A stretch of 8,043 nucleotides of DNA from Belnapia sp. (GTDB lineage: Bacteria > Pseudomonadota > Alphaproteobacteria > Acetobacterales > Acetobacteraceae): assembly GCA_028291445.1 (NCBI GenBank), contig JAQGIA010000386.1, positions 1 through 8,043 of the forward strand, given 5' to 3'. The position numbers and the translations under genes were made by a program. The notes under the pieces were generated by a model. That model was not told the origin of the DNA. It worked only from the letters and a program-made list of their open reading frames with translations, and ran no database searches. Below are positions 1 through 6,231 of this stretch, piece by piece (the first letter of the stretch is position 1; each line of letters opens with the position of its first letter).

Positions 1-877
1 CCATGGCACCGATCCCGGCGAAGGGCACCAGCATCGGGTCGATTGCCCGCTTGTGCAGGGCGGAGGCGAGCTGGCCGCTGACCAGCTGGCCGGTCATCAT
101 CCCCAGCGCATAGAACAGCAGCACCCCCGCCCGTGCCTCGGCGCCGAGGCCGCCCACGTCGCGCAGCCAGGGTCCGGCCCAGAGCCCCTGGTAGGTGAAG
201 ACCAGGCCGGAGCAGAGAGCGATGGCCGGCATGTTCCGGGTGAATTCCGGATGGCGGAAGATGCGGCCGAATTCGAGGATCTCGACCAGCAGCCTGCGGC
301 GGGCCGGCGGCTGGTCGCCGGGCGGGGCGAGCGGGACCGAGAGCCGCACCCAAAGGGCGATCAGCGCGGCCAGCACGGCGAGGCCGAGGAAGATGCCGCG
401 CCAGCCGGCCAGCGGCAGCAGCGCCTGCACCGGGACCGTCGCCGCCAGCCCGCCGGCGGCGCCGATGAACACCGCGACCCCGGTCACCGCCGGCCGCCGC
501 TGCGCGGGATACCATTGCGAATTGGCCTTCATCACCGCGATCAGCGCGCCGGCGATGCCGAGCCCGGTGACGAAGCGGCCGATGGCCAATACCCCGGGGT
601 CCGGCGCCAGGGCGCAGCTGGCGAAGCCGGCGGCGGCGACCAGCGCCAGCAGGGTCTGCACCCGGCGGGCGCCATGCAGGTCCATCGCCAGGCCGATCGG
701 GAGTTGGGCCAGGGCATAGGCGGCGAAGAACACCGCCGCCAACGCCCCAAGGCCGCTGGCGGAAAGCCCGAATTCCAGCGCCATCGCCGGGCCGATGGTG
801 GCGACCACGCTGCGCGAGGCCTGGTTGATGAAGCCCACCGCGGCGAGCGGCAGGGTAACCCGCAGGAAGATGCGCAC
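1..877 (-). CDS. MFS transporter, 3' end cut by window edge
   Basis: I translated this minus-strand frame by hand: 292 codons are open from a GTG at 877 to the left edge, so about two thirds to three quarters of a typical 400-residue MFS protein is present. It is an inner-membrane protein with alternating hydrophobic segments. The MFS motif A loop between TM2 and TM3 is visible at residues 62-72 (G-L-A-M-D-L-H-G-A-R-R). TM4 holds a typical G-R-F-V-T-G-L-G-I-A-G stretch (100-110), followed by the N-S-Q-W-Y-P-A-Q-R-R loop (119-128). A basic central loop with R-R-R lies near 193-195, before the second half. The GTG is the only reasonable start: it lies 3 nt after the stop of the upstream Bug gene in the same frame, with a weak GGAA six nt upstream, which suggests translational coupling. 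The substrate cannot be read from sequence; an organic acid is a guess from the Bug neighbour. Confidence 0.85.
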   Translation of the reverse strand, partial: MRIFLRVTLPLAAVGFINQASRSVVATIGPAMALEFGLSASGLGALAAVFFAAYALAQLPIGLAMDLHGARRVQTLLALVAAAGFASCALAPDPGVLAIGRFVTGLGIAGALIAVMKANSQWYPAQRRPAVTGVAVFIGAAGGLAATVPVQALLPLAGWRGIFLGLAVLAALIALWVRLSVPLAPPGDQPPARRRLLVEILEFGRIFRHPEFTRNMPAIALCSGLVFTYQGLWAGPWLRDVGGLGAEARAGVLLFYALGMMTGQLVSGQLASALHKRAIDPMLVPFAGIGAM

Positions 878-880
878 CCG

Positions 881-1858
881 CTATTCCGGCTGGAAATTGG
901 CGAAGCGGAGCAGCGCGGCATTCTTCGCCACGTCGCGGGCGATATAGGCGTTGGTCTCGGCGATGCTCTCGGTCACCGGCTCCAGCGCCAGTCCGGCCAG
1001 GCGCTGCACCGTGGCGGGCTCGCGCAGCCCGGCCTGGATGGCGGCATGCATCCGCTCCACCTGCTCGCGGGCCACGCCACGCGTCGCCCAGACCCCGTAC
1101 CAGCTGGCGAATTCGAAATCGGGCAGGCCGGCCTCGATCACCGTCGGCATTTCGGGTGCGACGGCGGCACGGCCGCGCGAGGCGATGGCCAGGCCGCGCA
1201 CGTTGCCGCTGCGCGCGGTCGGCAGCAGGGCGAAGGCGGCATCGAACAGCAGCTGGATGTTGCCGGCCTGGACATCGACCAGCGCCGGGGCGGTGCCGCG
1301 ATAGGGGATGATCTCGATCCCCGCGCCGGTCGCCTGGTTGAAGGCGACCGCGGCGAGATGCCCGGAGGCGCCGAGCGAGGAGGTGGCGAAGCTCCAGTCC
1401 TTCGGGCTGGCCTTGGCGGCGGCCACCACCTCGGCCAGGCTGCGCTGCGGGCGCTTCGGGTCCATCACCAGCATGGCCGGCACCCAGCCGGTGCGGGCGA
1501 CCGGCTGGAAATCCGCCAGCGGATCGTAGCCCGGCGCCTTCAGCACCAGGTTCTGCAGCACGTGGGTCGAGGCGGAGCCGAGGATGGTGTAGCCATCGGC
1601 CGGGGCCTGCAGCACCGCCTGGGTGCCCACCACGCCGTTGCCGCCGGCGCGGTTCTCGACCACCACGGTCTGGCCCAGCCCCTCGCCGATCTTCTGCGCG
1701 GCCAGCCGTGCCATGGCATCGGTCGCGCCGCCGGGCGTATAGGGGATGATCATGCGCAGCGGCCGGTTCGGCCAGGCGCCCTGGGCCCAGACCGCGGGCG
1801 CGGCCAGCGCGCCCAACCCCGCCAATATCCCGCCCTCCAGAATCCTGCGCCGATCCAT
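881..1858 (-). CDS. Bug-family (TctC-type) periplasmic tricarboxylate-like solute-binding protein
   Basis: The product is 325 aa, the usual length of Bug receptors, which bind carboxylates and related metabolites in the periplasm. Visible family signatures are P-G-G-A-T-D-A-M-A-R (42-51, ligand loop), V-V-E-N-R-A-G-G-N-G (66-75), A-D-G-Y-T (87-91), Y-R-G-T-A-P-A-L-V-D (186-195) with Q-L-L-F-D (202-206), and the E-A-G-L-P-D-F-E-F-A-S-W-Y-G-V region (242-256). The N-terminus D-R-R-R-I-L followed by a hydrophobic run and A-V-W-A/Q-G (cleavage near 25) looks like a Tat-type signal peptide. The ATG at 1858 was chosen because GGGGAGG lies 6 nt upstream. The frame stays open to a TTG at 1972, but that overlaps the EEP gene and would mask the signal peptide. 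No TctA/TctB membrane subunits are present in the window; the next gene is an MFS permease. Many Bug proteins are orphans like this. The ligand is unknown. Confidence 0.93.
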   Translation of the reverse strand: MDRRRILEGGILAGLGALAAPAVWAQGAWPNRPLRMIIPYTPGGATDAMARLAAQKIGEGLGQTVVVENRAGGNGVVGTQAVLQAPADGYTILGSASTHVLQNLVLKAPGYDPLADFQPVARTGWVPAMLVMDPKRPQRSLAEVVAAAKASPKDWSFATSSLGASGHLAAVAFNQATGAGIEIIPYRGTAPALVDVQAGNIQLLFDAAFALLPTARSGNVRGLAIASRGRAAVAPEMPTVIEAGLPDFEFASWYGVWATRGVAREQVERMHAAIQAGLREPATVQRLAGLALEPVTESIAETNAYIARDVAKNAALLRFANFQPE

Positions 1859-1864
1859 CCGCAG

Positions 1865-1871
1865 CCTCCCC
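1865..1871 (-). promoter_or_regulatory. Shine-Dalgarno that fixes the Bug gene start
   Basis: The minus strand reads GGGGAGG, then CTGCGG, then ATG at 1858. This strong ribosome binding site favours the ATG at 1858 over the in-frame ATG at 1873 and the TTG at 1972, neither of which has a comparable purine-rich sequence upstream. Confidence 0.8.
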
Positions 1872-1914
1872 ATGGTGGGCGATGGTTGCACCGGCGGCGG
1901 TTGGGCGGAAGCCG

Positions 1915-2814
1915 TCACGGCAGCCGCAGGCGAAGGCTCACCGGGCAATGGTCGGATAGCCGGTCGCGCCAATTGCCGCTGCGGTAATCGGCGCTCCGGC
2001 CTTCAGCGCCCCGGCCTTCGGCATAAACCATCACCCGGAGGCTGTCCGGCACCGCCCAGTCCCGCGCCGGGCCGCCGAGCAGGATATGGTCGATGAAGCC
2101 GCGGCCGCCGCGTGGGCCGGCCCAACAAGGGTTGGAGACGCCCTCGGTGGCGCGCAGCAGCGGCGCCTCGGCCGCCAGCCGGCGCCAGAGGTCGTCGCTG
2201 GGGTTGCCCATGGTACGGTTGAAGTCGCCGAGCAGGGCGAAGGCCACGCCCTCCGCCCGGCGGGCGGCGACCCAGCGGGCCAGCACCTCGCTTTGGCGGG
2301 CAAGCCGCTCGCAATCATGCTCCGGCCGGCCGAGCGGGCCGGAGGCGCAGCCGCTCTTCAGGTGGATCGAGAGCAGCCGCAGCCGCGCGCCGCCCTGCTC
2401 CACCGTGATATCGGTACCGCGGCGAAGCGAGAAGCGGGCGCGCGGATTGAGGTCCAGCGCTTCCAGATCCGGGTGCTGGGTGACCCGCAGTCCGCGGCGG
2501 ACGGCGAAGCCGGAGCGTTGCAGATCGTCCTCGGCGGGAAAGAAGAAGGCATAGGCGCGGGGGTCGAGCACCCGGGCGGCGGCTTCCGGCCCGTCCACCT
2601 CCTGCAGGGCGAGGATATCGGCCTCCAGCCGCCGGGCGTAGCCGGCCAGCAGGTCGAGGTCGGCCGGGCGGCGCTGGGTGCGGTCGCGGGGCAGCTCGGC
2701 GTCCCGATCGGTGAGCCAGGCGATGTTCCAGGTGGCGAGCTTCAGCTCCGCCGCGCCCGCCGGGGCAACCGGCAGGCCGAGCAGGATCAGCAGTATGGCA
2801 AATAGATGAGGCAT
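1915..2814 (-). CDS. Secreted endonuclease/exonuclease/phosphatase (EEP) family protein
   Basis: The product is 299 aa with a cleavable-looking signal peptide (residues 1 to about 21, hydrophobic core L-F-A-I-L-L-I-L-L-G-L, A-G-A/A-E). The mature part is a complete EEP (DNase I-like) domain: T-W-N-I-A-W (N30), L-Q-E-V-D (metal-binding E72), I-H-L-K-S-G-C (H151), L-L-G-D-F-N-R (D197, N199), F-I-D-H-I-L (D242, H243) and L-S-D-H-C-P-V (D288, H289). All expected catalytic and Mg-binding positions are therefore present, and an active metal-dependent phosphoesterase or nuclease in the periplasm or outside the cell is likely. The actual substrate (DNA, RNA, phospholipid or sugar phosphate) cannot be told apart by sequence reading. 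Four cysteines in the mature part (C156, C168, C230, C290) fit disulfide bonds in an exported protein. The ATG at 2814 has AAGG 8 nt upstream. It is probably the first gene of a leftward unit with the Bug and MFS genes, divergent from the gene at 2860. Confidence 0.9.
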   Translation of the reverse strand: MPHLFAILLILLGLPVAPAGAAELKLATWNIAWLTDRDAELPRDRTQRRPADLDLLAGYARRLEADILALQEVDGPEAAARVLDPRAYAFFFPAEDDLQRSGFAVRRGLRVTQHPDLEALDLNPRARFSLRRGTDITVEQGGARLRLLSIHLKSGCASGPLGRPEHDCERLARQSEVLARWVAARRAEGVAFALLGDFNRTMGNPSDDLWRRLAAEAPLLRATEGVSNPCWAGPRGGRGFIDHILLGGPARDWAVPDSLRVMVYAEGRGAEGRSADYRSGNWRDRLSDHCPVSLRLRLP

Positions 2815-2859
2815 GCGGCCGACCTTGCCGGTTGGCGGCCGGGGTGCCTAGCCTGAGGG
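2815..2859. promoter_or_regulatory. 45-bp divergent intergenic region with a candidate rightward promoter
   Basis: This gap separates the divergently read EEP gene and the 196-aa secreted-protein gene, so any promoters must overlap each other or the coding regions. For the plus strand a weak sigma-70-like pair can be drawn: TTGCCG at 2825-2830 and TAGCCT at 2849-2854, with an 18-nt spacer. That would put the transcription start at or next to the ATG at 2860. No clear -10/-35 pair was found for the minus strand. The pair is a pattern match only and matches consensus poorly at the -10. Confidence 0.3.
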
Positions 2860-3450
2860 ATGTCCCGCATATCCCTGGCCCTGCTTTTGCTCATCTGGTC
2901 CCTGGCGGGCGCCGGCGCCCAGCCGACGGCGCCCAAGCTGCCGGAGACGCCCTTGCAGCAGGTGGCGGCGCTGCCCGCGATGCTGGCCGGCTGGCGCCGC
3001 GGCCAGGTGACGGATTTCGAGACCCGGCCGAATGGCGCCGGGCTGGGCGCGGCGGCGGAGTACCGGCCGGCCGCCGGCGGGCCTGGGGTGGCGACGGTCT
3101 ATCGCTACGACCGTGGCCTGACCGAGGCCGCCACCGCGGCGAGCCTGGCGGCGGAGCTGGACCAGGCGGTGCGGGAGGTGGAGACGCTCGGCCCGCAGCG
3201 GCGTTATCGGATCGAGGCGCGGCTGCCGGCGGAGCCGCTGCCCGGACCGGACGGCAAGCCGGCGCTGCGCTGCGAGCATCTGGTGCTGGCCTTCGAGGGC
3301 GGCACGCGGGCGGAGAGCTTCCTTTGCCTCGGCGTGCTGCGCGGCGGCTACCTGAAGCTGCGGATGACCCTGCCGCTGGCCGCGCCCGGCGTGGCGGAAC
3401 AGGTGGTGCAGGGGGTGGGGCGGGATGTCGTGGCGGCAGCCGCGCGGTAG
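2860..3450 (+). CDS. Small secreted protein of unknown function
   Basis: I do not recognise this 196-aa product. It begins with a clear Sec signal peptide (M-S-R-I-S then L-A-L-L-L-L-I-W-S-L-A-G-A-G-A, cleavage near A20/Q21), so the mature protein of about 176 aa is exported. The mature part has an Ala/Leu-rich helical N-terminal stretch, a central segment with Y-R-Y-D-R-G (81-86) and a long helix rich in A, E and V (87-108), and two cysteines (C138, C156) that could form a disulfide. The C-terminus is an Ala-rich helix ending V-V-A-A-A-A-R. Coding is supported by the signal peptide and by the amphipathic and beta-like segments, which the overlapping frames lack. GAGGG directly abuts the ATG, which is too close for a normal Shine-Dalgarno, so initiation may be leaderless. 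The stop lies inside the first copy of a 26-bp tandem duplication. It may be co-transcribed with the MaoC gene 88 bp downstream. Confidence 0.72.
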   Translation: MSRISLALLLLIWSLAGAGAQPTAPKLPETPLQQVAALPAMLAGWRRGQVTDFETRPNGAGLGAAAEYRPAAGGPGVATVYRYDRGLTEAATAASLAAELDQAVREVETLGPQRRYRIEARLPAEPLPGPDGKPALRCEHLVLAFEGGTRAESFLCLGVLRGGYLKLRMTLPLAAPGVAEQVVQGVGRDVVAAAAR

Positions 3451-3477
3451 GTGTCGTGGCGGCAGCCGCGCGATAAG
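3426..3477 (+). repeat. Two-copy 26-bp tandem duplication at the end of the secreted-protein gene
   Basis: Copy 1 is 3426-3451 and copy 2 is 3452-3477. They agree at 24 of 26 positions. The first copy contains the last seven codons and the stop of the 196-aa gene. The second copy is untranslated in that frame but would encode the same V-V-A-A-A-A-R-stop end in another frame. Both differences (CGG/CGA and TAG/TAA) are silent in the coding frame. Confidence 0.9.
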
Positions 3478-3494
3478 CAGCGTCGCGGTCGCAG

Positions 3495-3502
3495 AGGGAG
3501 GA
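3495..3502 (+). promoter_or_regulatory. Strong Shine-Dalgarno in front of the short upstream ORF
   Basis: AGGGAGGA is followed by 7 nt and then an ATG at 3510. It is a better ribosome site than the one serving the MaoC start (GGGAG at 3527-3531, also 7 nt from its ATG). The two starts are in different frames, so the strong site would load ribosomes on the short ORF first. Confidence 0.6.
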
Positions 3503-3509
3503 ACACTCG

Positions 3510-3542
3510 ATGGCTAGGCCACCACCGGGAGCGCCGGCATGA
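3510..3542 (+). CDS. Possible 10-codon leader/upstream ORF, translationally coupled to the MaoC gene
   Basis: The ORF is ATG plus nine codons, M-A-R-P-P-P-G-A-P-A, then TGA. It has a strong Shine-Dalgarno (AGGGAGGA, 7 nt spacing), and its TGA overlaps the MaoC ATG as ATGA, a classical coupling arrangement. The peptide contains PPPG, and proline runs of this kind are known to slow ribosomes unless EF-P acts. It is too short for composition to prove translation, so this is a candidate leader peptide rather than an established gene. A ribosome terminating here could re-initiate at the MaoC ATG. A paused ribosome would also cover the MaoC Shine-Dalgarno. Confidence 0.35.
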   Translation: MARPPPGAPA

Positions 3543-3991
3543 CCACGCTGGAGCCGATCAACTCCTTCGATGATCTCACGATCGGTCAGGCCTTCGAATT
3601 CGGCACCCTGGTGATGACCCGTGCGGCCATCCTCGAATTCGGCGAGAGCTTCGACCCGCAGCCGATGCATATCGACGAGGCCGCCGCCGCCGAGGGTCCC
3701 TTCGGCGGGCTGATCGCCAGCGGGCTGCACACCCTCTCGGCCTGTTTCGCCCTGATGATCCGCAGCGGGGTCATGGCCCGTACCTCGCTCGGCGGGGCGG
3801 GGATGGAGGTCGCCTGGCCCGCGCCGGTCCGGCCGGGGGATGAGCTGCGCGTCGCCGGCGCCATCGAATCCCTGGTACGCAGCCGCAGCAAGCCGGATCG
3901 CGGGATCGCCAAGCTGCGCTTCACCGGCACGCGGGTGGCGGATGGCACCAAGGTGCTGGACGTGCTGACCACGGTCATCCTGAAGCGCTAG
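3539..3991 (+). CDS. MaoC-like (R)-specific hydratase, single hot-dog domain
   Basis: The product is 150 aa, the normal size for a stand-alone MaoC/PhaJ-type hydratase, cytoplasmic with no signal peptide. The hydratase-2 motif is intact: F-G-E-S-F-D-P-Q-P-M-H-I-D (34-46) with catalytic D39 and H44, followed by F-G-G-L-I-A-S-G-L-H-T (55-65), the active-site loop. A later W-P-A-P-V-R-P-G-D-E-L (93-103) is the conserved segment near the second half of the fold. Enzymes of this family add water across enoyl-CoA double bonds, usually in fatty-acid or organic-acid CoA metabolism. The acyl-CoA substrate cannot be read from sequence and the neighbours do not define a pathway. The ATG at 3539 has its own GGGAG 7 nt upstream and overlaps the stop of the short upstream ORF. 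The gene converges on the histidine kinase gene, with 11 bp between the two stops. Confidence 0.9.
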   Translation: MTTLEPINSFDDLTIGQAFEFGTLVMTRAAILEFGESFDPQPMHIDEAAAAEGPFGGLIASGLHTLSACFALMIRSGVMARTSLGGAGMEVAWPAPVRPGDELRVAGAIESLVRSRSKPDRGIAKLRFTGTRVADGTKVLDVLTTVILKR

Positions 3992-4002
3992 GCCCCAGGC
4001 TT

Positions 4003-6231
4003 TCAGGCGCTGAGGGGCAGCGGCTCGTTCTGGTTGGCGCCCCGCTGGGTATCGCCTGGGCGATCATCCGGGCGATCATCCGGGCAATCATCCTCCTGGC
4101 CGATCGGAACCCGCAGCACCACCCGGCCGCCGGCGACGCCGCAATCCACCAGCAGCCGGCCACCCGCCTGGCGGGTCAGCGTGGTGGCGACCCGCATGCC
4201 CAGGCCGTGCGCGGCATGGATATCGAAGCCGGGCGGAAAGCCGGGGCCCTCGTCCTCCACCGATAATTCCATTTCCCCCGCTACCCGGACCAGCCGGAGG
4301 GTGACGGTGCCGGCGCCGTATTTCAGCGCGTTGGTCATCAGCTCCGTCGCCACCATGCCGAGCGGCGCCAGCCGTTCCAGCCCCGGCCGCAGCCCGGCAT
4401 CGGCCACCAGGCGCAAATCCCGCCCGGTGGCGCGATCGGCGATCGACTGGCGGAGGTCATCGACCAGCCCGGCCATGTAGCGCCCGGCATCGCCGCCCGC
4501 CACATCCTGGTCCTCGTAGAGCCGGCGATGCACCGAGGCGACGGTCGCCACCCGCCCGGCAGCTTCCCGCAGTTGCAGCGCGGCTTCCGGCGAGGCCCGG
4601 CGGGCCTGCAGCAGCAGCAGGCTGAGCACCAGCTGCAGGCTGTTCTTGACCCGGTGATGGATTTCCCCGGCGAGGAATTCCTGCTGCCGCAGCAGCGCCT
4701 CCCGGTCATCCTCCAGCGCCCGGCGGGCGGTGATGTCGATGAAGGCACCGAGCAGGAGCCTCGGCCCATCCGGCCCATCGGAGGTGCCCGGCAGCAGGCT
4801 GCCCTGCGCCCGCAACCAGCGCAGCCGGCCATCCGGCAGGCGCAGGCGGAATTCGACGGCGGTATCGGGCGGCTCGTCGCCAGCCTCGCCCGGGCGGTCC
4901 AGCAGCCGGGCGATGGCCGCATCCAGCCCGGCCCGGTCCGCCGGCAGGACCCGGGCGCGGAACTGCCGGTAGGCCGCCCGCGTGACCGAGCCGCCCGGGA
5001 CACCGAGCAGGCTGGCCATGCCATCCGACCAGCGGGCGCTGTCGCTGGCGGCATCCCACGACCAGACCCCGACGTCGCCGGCCCGCTGGGCGGCTTCCAG
5101 CCAGGCGCCGCGGTCGCGCAGCGCCGCCTCAGCGGCATCCCGCGCCGCCCGCTCGGCGGCCAGCGCCCTGCTCAACTCGGCGGTCTCGCGCAGGATGGGC
5201 GCCTGGTCCGGATCCGGGGTCGTACCCTGCGGCTGGGCCAGGCGGCGCAACGACTGGGCCAGGCCGCTCGCCAGCAGCACCGCCAAGGCGACGCCGAGCA
5301 CCGCGATCGGCACCACCACGGTGCCCAGCCGCAGCAGCGCCGCCTTGCGCAATGCGACGAAGGAGGCCTGGGTGGCACCGATCGCCACCCGGTAACCGGA
5401 GCGCGGGGCGACGGCGAAGGCCATGATGATCGGCTCGCCGTCGAGGTTGAAGGTATCGGGGATCAGCCCCTCCGCCCGCCGTCCCATGGCGGCGATGACG
5501 GGCGCGGGAAAGACCTGCCCCACCCGGCTGTCCTGGTCCCGGGTGCGGGCGACGATGGTCAGGTTGCGGTCGGCCATGGTGGCGACCCAGCCCTCCGGCA
5601 GGACCTGTTCCTCCAGCGCCTGGGCCAGCCGGTCGCGCGGCAGGACCAGCCCGAGGGCGTAGCGCACCGGCCCGCCGCGCGCCGATCCCGCCCGTTGCGG
5701 GTCGTCCAGCACGGGGACCGCCACCACCACCCGACGCTGGCCGGGGACATTGCCCTCGTCGAAGTCGCCGATTTCGGTATGGCCGCTGGCGAAGACCCGC
5801 ATCGCTTCGGGTGCCGCCGGCAGCCCCCGGGCCAGCCGCTCGGTGGAGGATTGGGTGCTGGCCCGCTGCAGACCTTCCGGCCCGGCCACGGTCAGGATGG
5901 GCAGGCCCAGCAAGTCCGCGGCGATGCGGCCGGTCTCGATGAAGCCGGGCAGGTCGTCGTTCTGGATGGTGGGCATCAGCGCCAAGCCCTGGAGCAGCGC
6001 CTCAGCCCGGGCGAATTCACGGTCGACCACGCCTGCCAGGGCGCTGGCGGTGGCGACCAGCTGCGCCGCAACCTGGTCGCGTGCCGCGGCATGGGCCTGC
6101 CAGAGCGCCGCCGCCGCCAGCGTCGCCATGGCCAGGATGATGACCAGGACGATGCCGACGATGCGGCCACCGAGGCTGGGCGTTCCACTCAGGCCGTAGC
6201 CCAGACACCGTGCAAGGACAGATTTTGGCAA
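4003..6231 (-). CDS. Membrane-bound PAS sensor histidine kinase of the HisKA_2/HWE type
   Basis: The product is 742 aa. TM1 is at about 24-45, followed by an extracytoplasmic sensor region of about 255 residues (46-302) with a Cache-like look (helical start, then G-P-E-G and Y-A-L-G-L-V-L-P segments). TM2 is at about 303-323, then a Pro-rich linker and a coiled coil (about 345-375). A PAS domain spans about 376-505 (W-S-W-D, W-S-D, P-D-G-R-L-R-W-L-R, G-A-F-I-D-I-T). The H-box is A-G-E-I-H-H-R-V-K-N (521-530), H526 being the likely phospho-acceptor. The ATPase domain has N634 in A-T-E-L-M-T-N-A-L-K-Y-G, D-E-G-P-G-F (660-665) and G-L-G-M-R-V (676-681). All kinase motifs are intact, so it should be active. 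The start is a TTG with GATGGA about 9 nt upstream; an in-frame TGA lies upstream with no better start after it. No response regulator or HAMP domain is seen. It may share transcripts with hldE or use a promoter in the 94-bp gap. The ligand is unknown. Confidence 0.92.
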   Translation of the reverse strand: MPKSVLARCLGYGLSGTPSLGGRIVGIVLVIILAMATLAAAALWQAHAAARDQVAAQLVATASALAGVVDREFARAEALLQGLALMPTIQNDDLPGFIETGRIAADLLGLPILTVAGPEGLQRASTQSSTERLARGLPAAPEAMRVFASGHTEIGDFDEGNVPGQRRVVVAVPVLDDPQRAGSARGGPVRYALGLVLPRDRLAQALEEQVLPEGWVATMADRNLTIVARTRDQDSRVGQVFPAPVIAAMGRRAEGLIPDTFNLDGEPIIMAFAVAPRSGYRVAIGATQASFVALRKAALLRLGTVVVPIAVLGVALAVLLASGLAQSLRRLAQPQGTTPDPDQAPILRETAELSRALAAERAARDAAEAALRDRGAWLEAAQRAGDVGVWSWDAASDSARWSDGMASLLGVPGGSVTRAAYRQFRARVLPADRAGLDAAIARLLDRPGEAGDEPPDTAVEFRLRLPDGRLRWLRAQGSLLPGTSDGPDGPRLLLGAFIDITARRALEDDREALLRQQEFLAGEIHHRVKNSLQLVLSLLLLQARRASPEAALQLREAAGRVATVASVHRRLYEDQDVAGGDAGRYMAGLVDDLRQSIADRATGRDLRLVADAGLRPGLERLAPLGMVATELMTNALKYGAGTVTLRLVRVAGEMELSVEDEGPGFPPGFDIHAAHGLGMRVATTLTRQAGGRLLVDCGVAGGRVVLRVPIGQEDDCPDDRPDDRPGDTQRGANQNEPLPLSA
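4061..4096 (-). repeat. 12-bp in-frame tandem repeat in the kinase C-terminal tail
   Basis: Three consecutive 12-nt units lie at 4061-4072, 4073-4084 and 4085-4096. The first two are identical and the third is diverged at its end. On the coding strand they give D-D-C-P, D-D-R-P, D-D-R-P (residues 714-725), an acidic tail after the last ATPase strand. Because the unit is a multiple of 3, copy-number change would keep the frame. Confidence 0.85.

Noticed and set aside
1859..1972. N-terminal extension of the Bug gene to a TTG at 1972 or an ATG at 1873
   Set aside because: It would bury the signal peptide and, for the TTG, overlap the EEP gene. The ATG at 1858 has a strong Shine-Dalgarno at the right distance.
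53..1987. 644-codon plus-strand open frame opposite the MFS, Bug and EEP genes
   Set aside because: It is antisense to recognisable proteins across its length. Its translation is rich in G, R, H, Q and A with no domain motifs, as expected when a high-GC gene is read on the opposite strand.
3500..3525. GGAAC at 3500-3504 as an EcfG (general stress response) -35 element
   Set aside because: No CGTT-like -10 follows at 16-18 nt, and the GGAAC overlaps the strong Shine-Dalgarno, which explains it better. The same check on GGAAC upstream of the kinase start also failed.
2891..3730. 279-codon minus-strand frame opposite the secreted-protein and MaoC genes
   Set aside because: Its product is almost entirely P, A, R, G and S. 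It runs antisense to the intact MaoC catalytic motif and to a gene with a clean signal peptide.
3984..4011. Possible bidirectional terminator between the convergent MaoC and kinase genes
   Set aside because: Only a 5-bp AGCGC/GCGCT stem with an 18-nt loop can be drawn. It overlaps both gene ends and lacks T-tracts.
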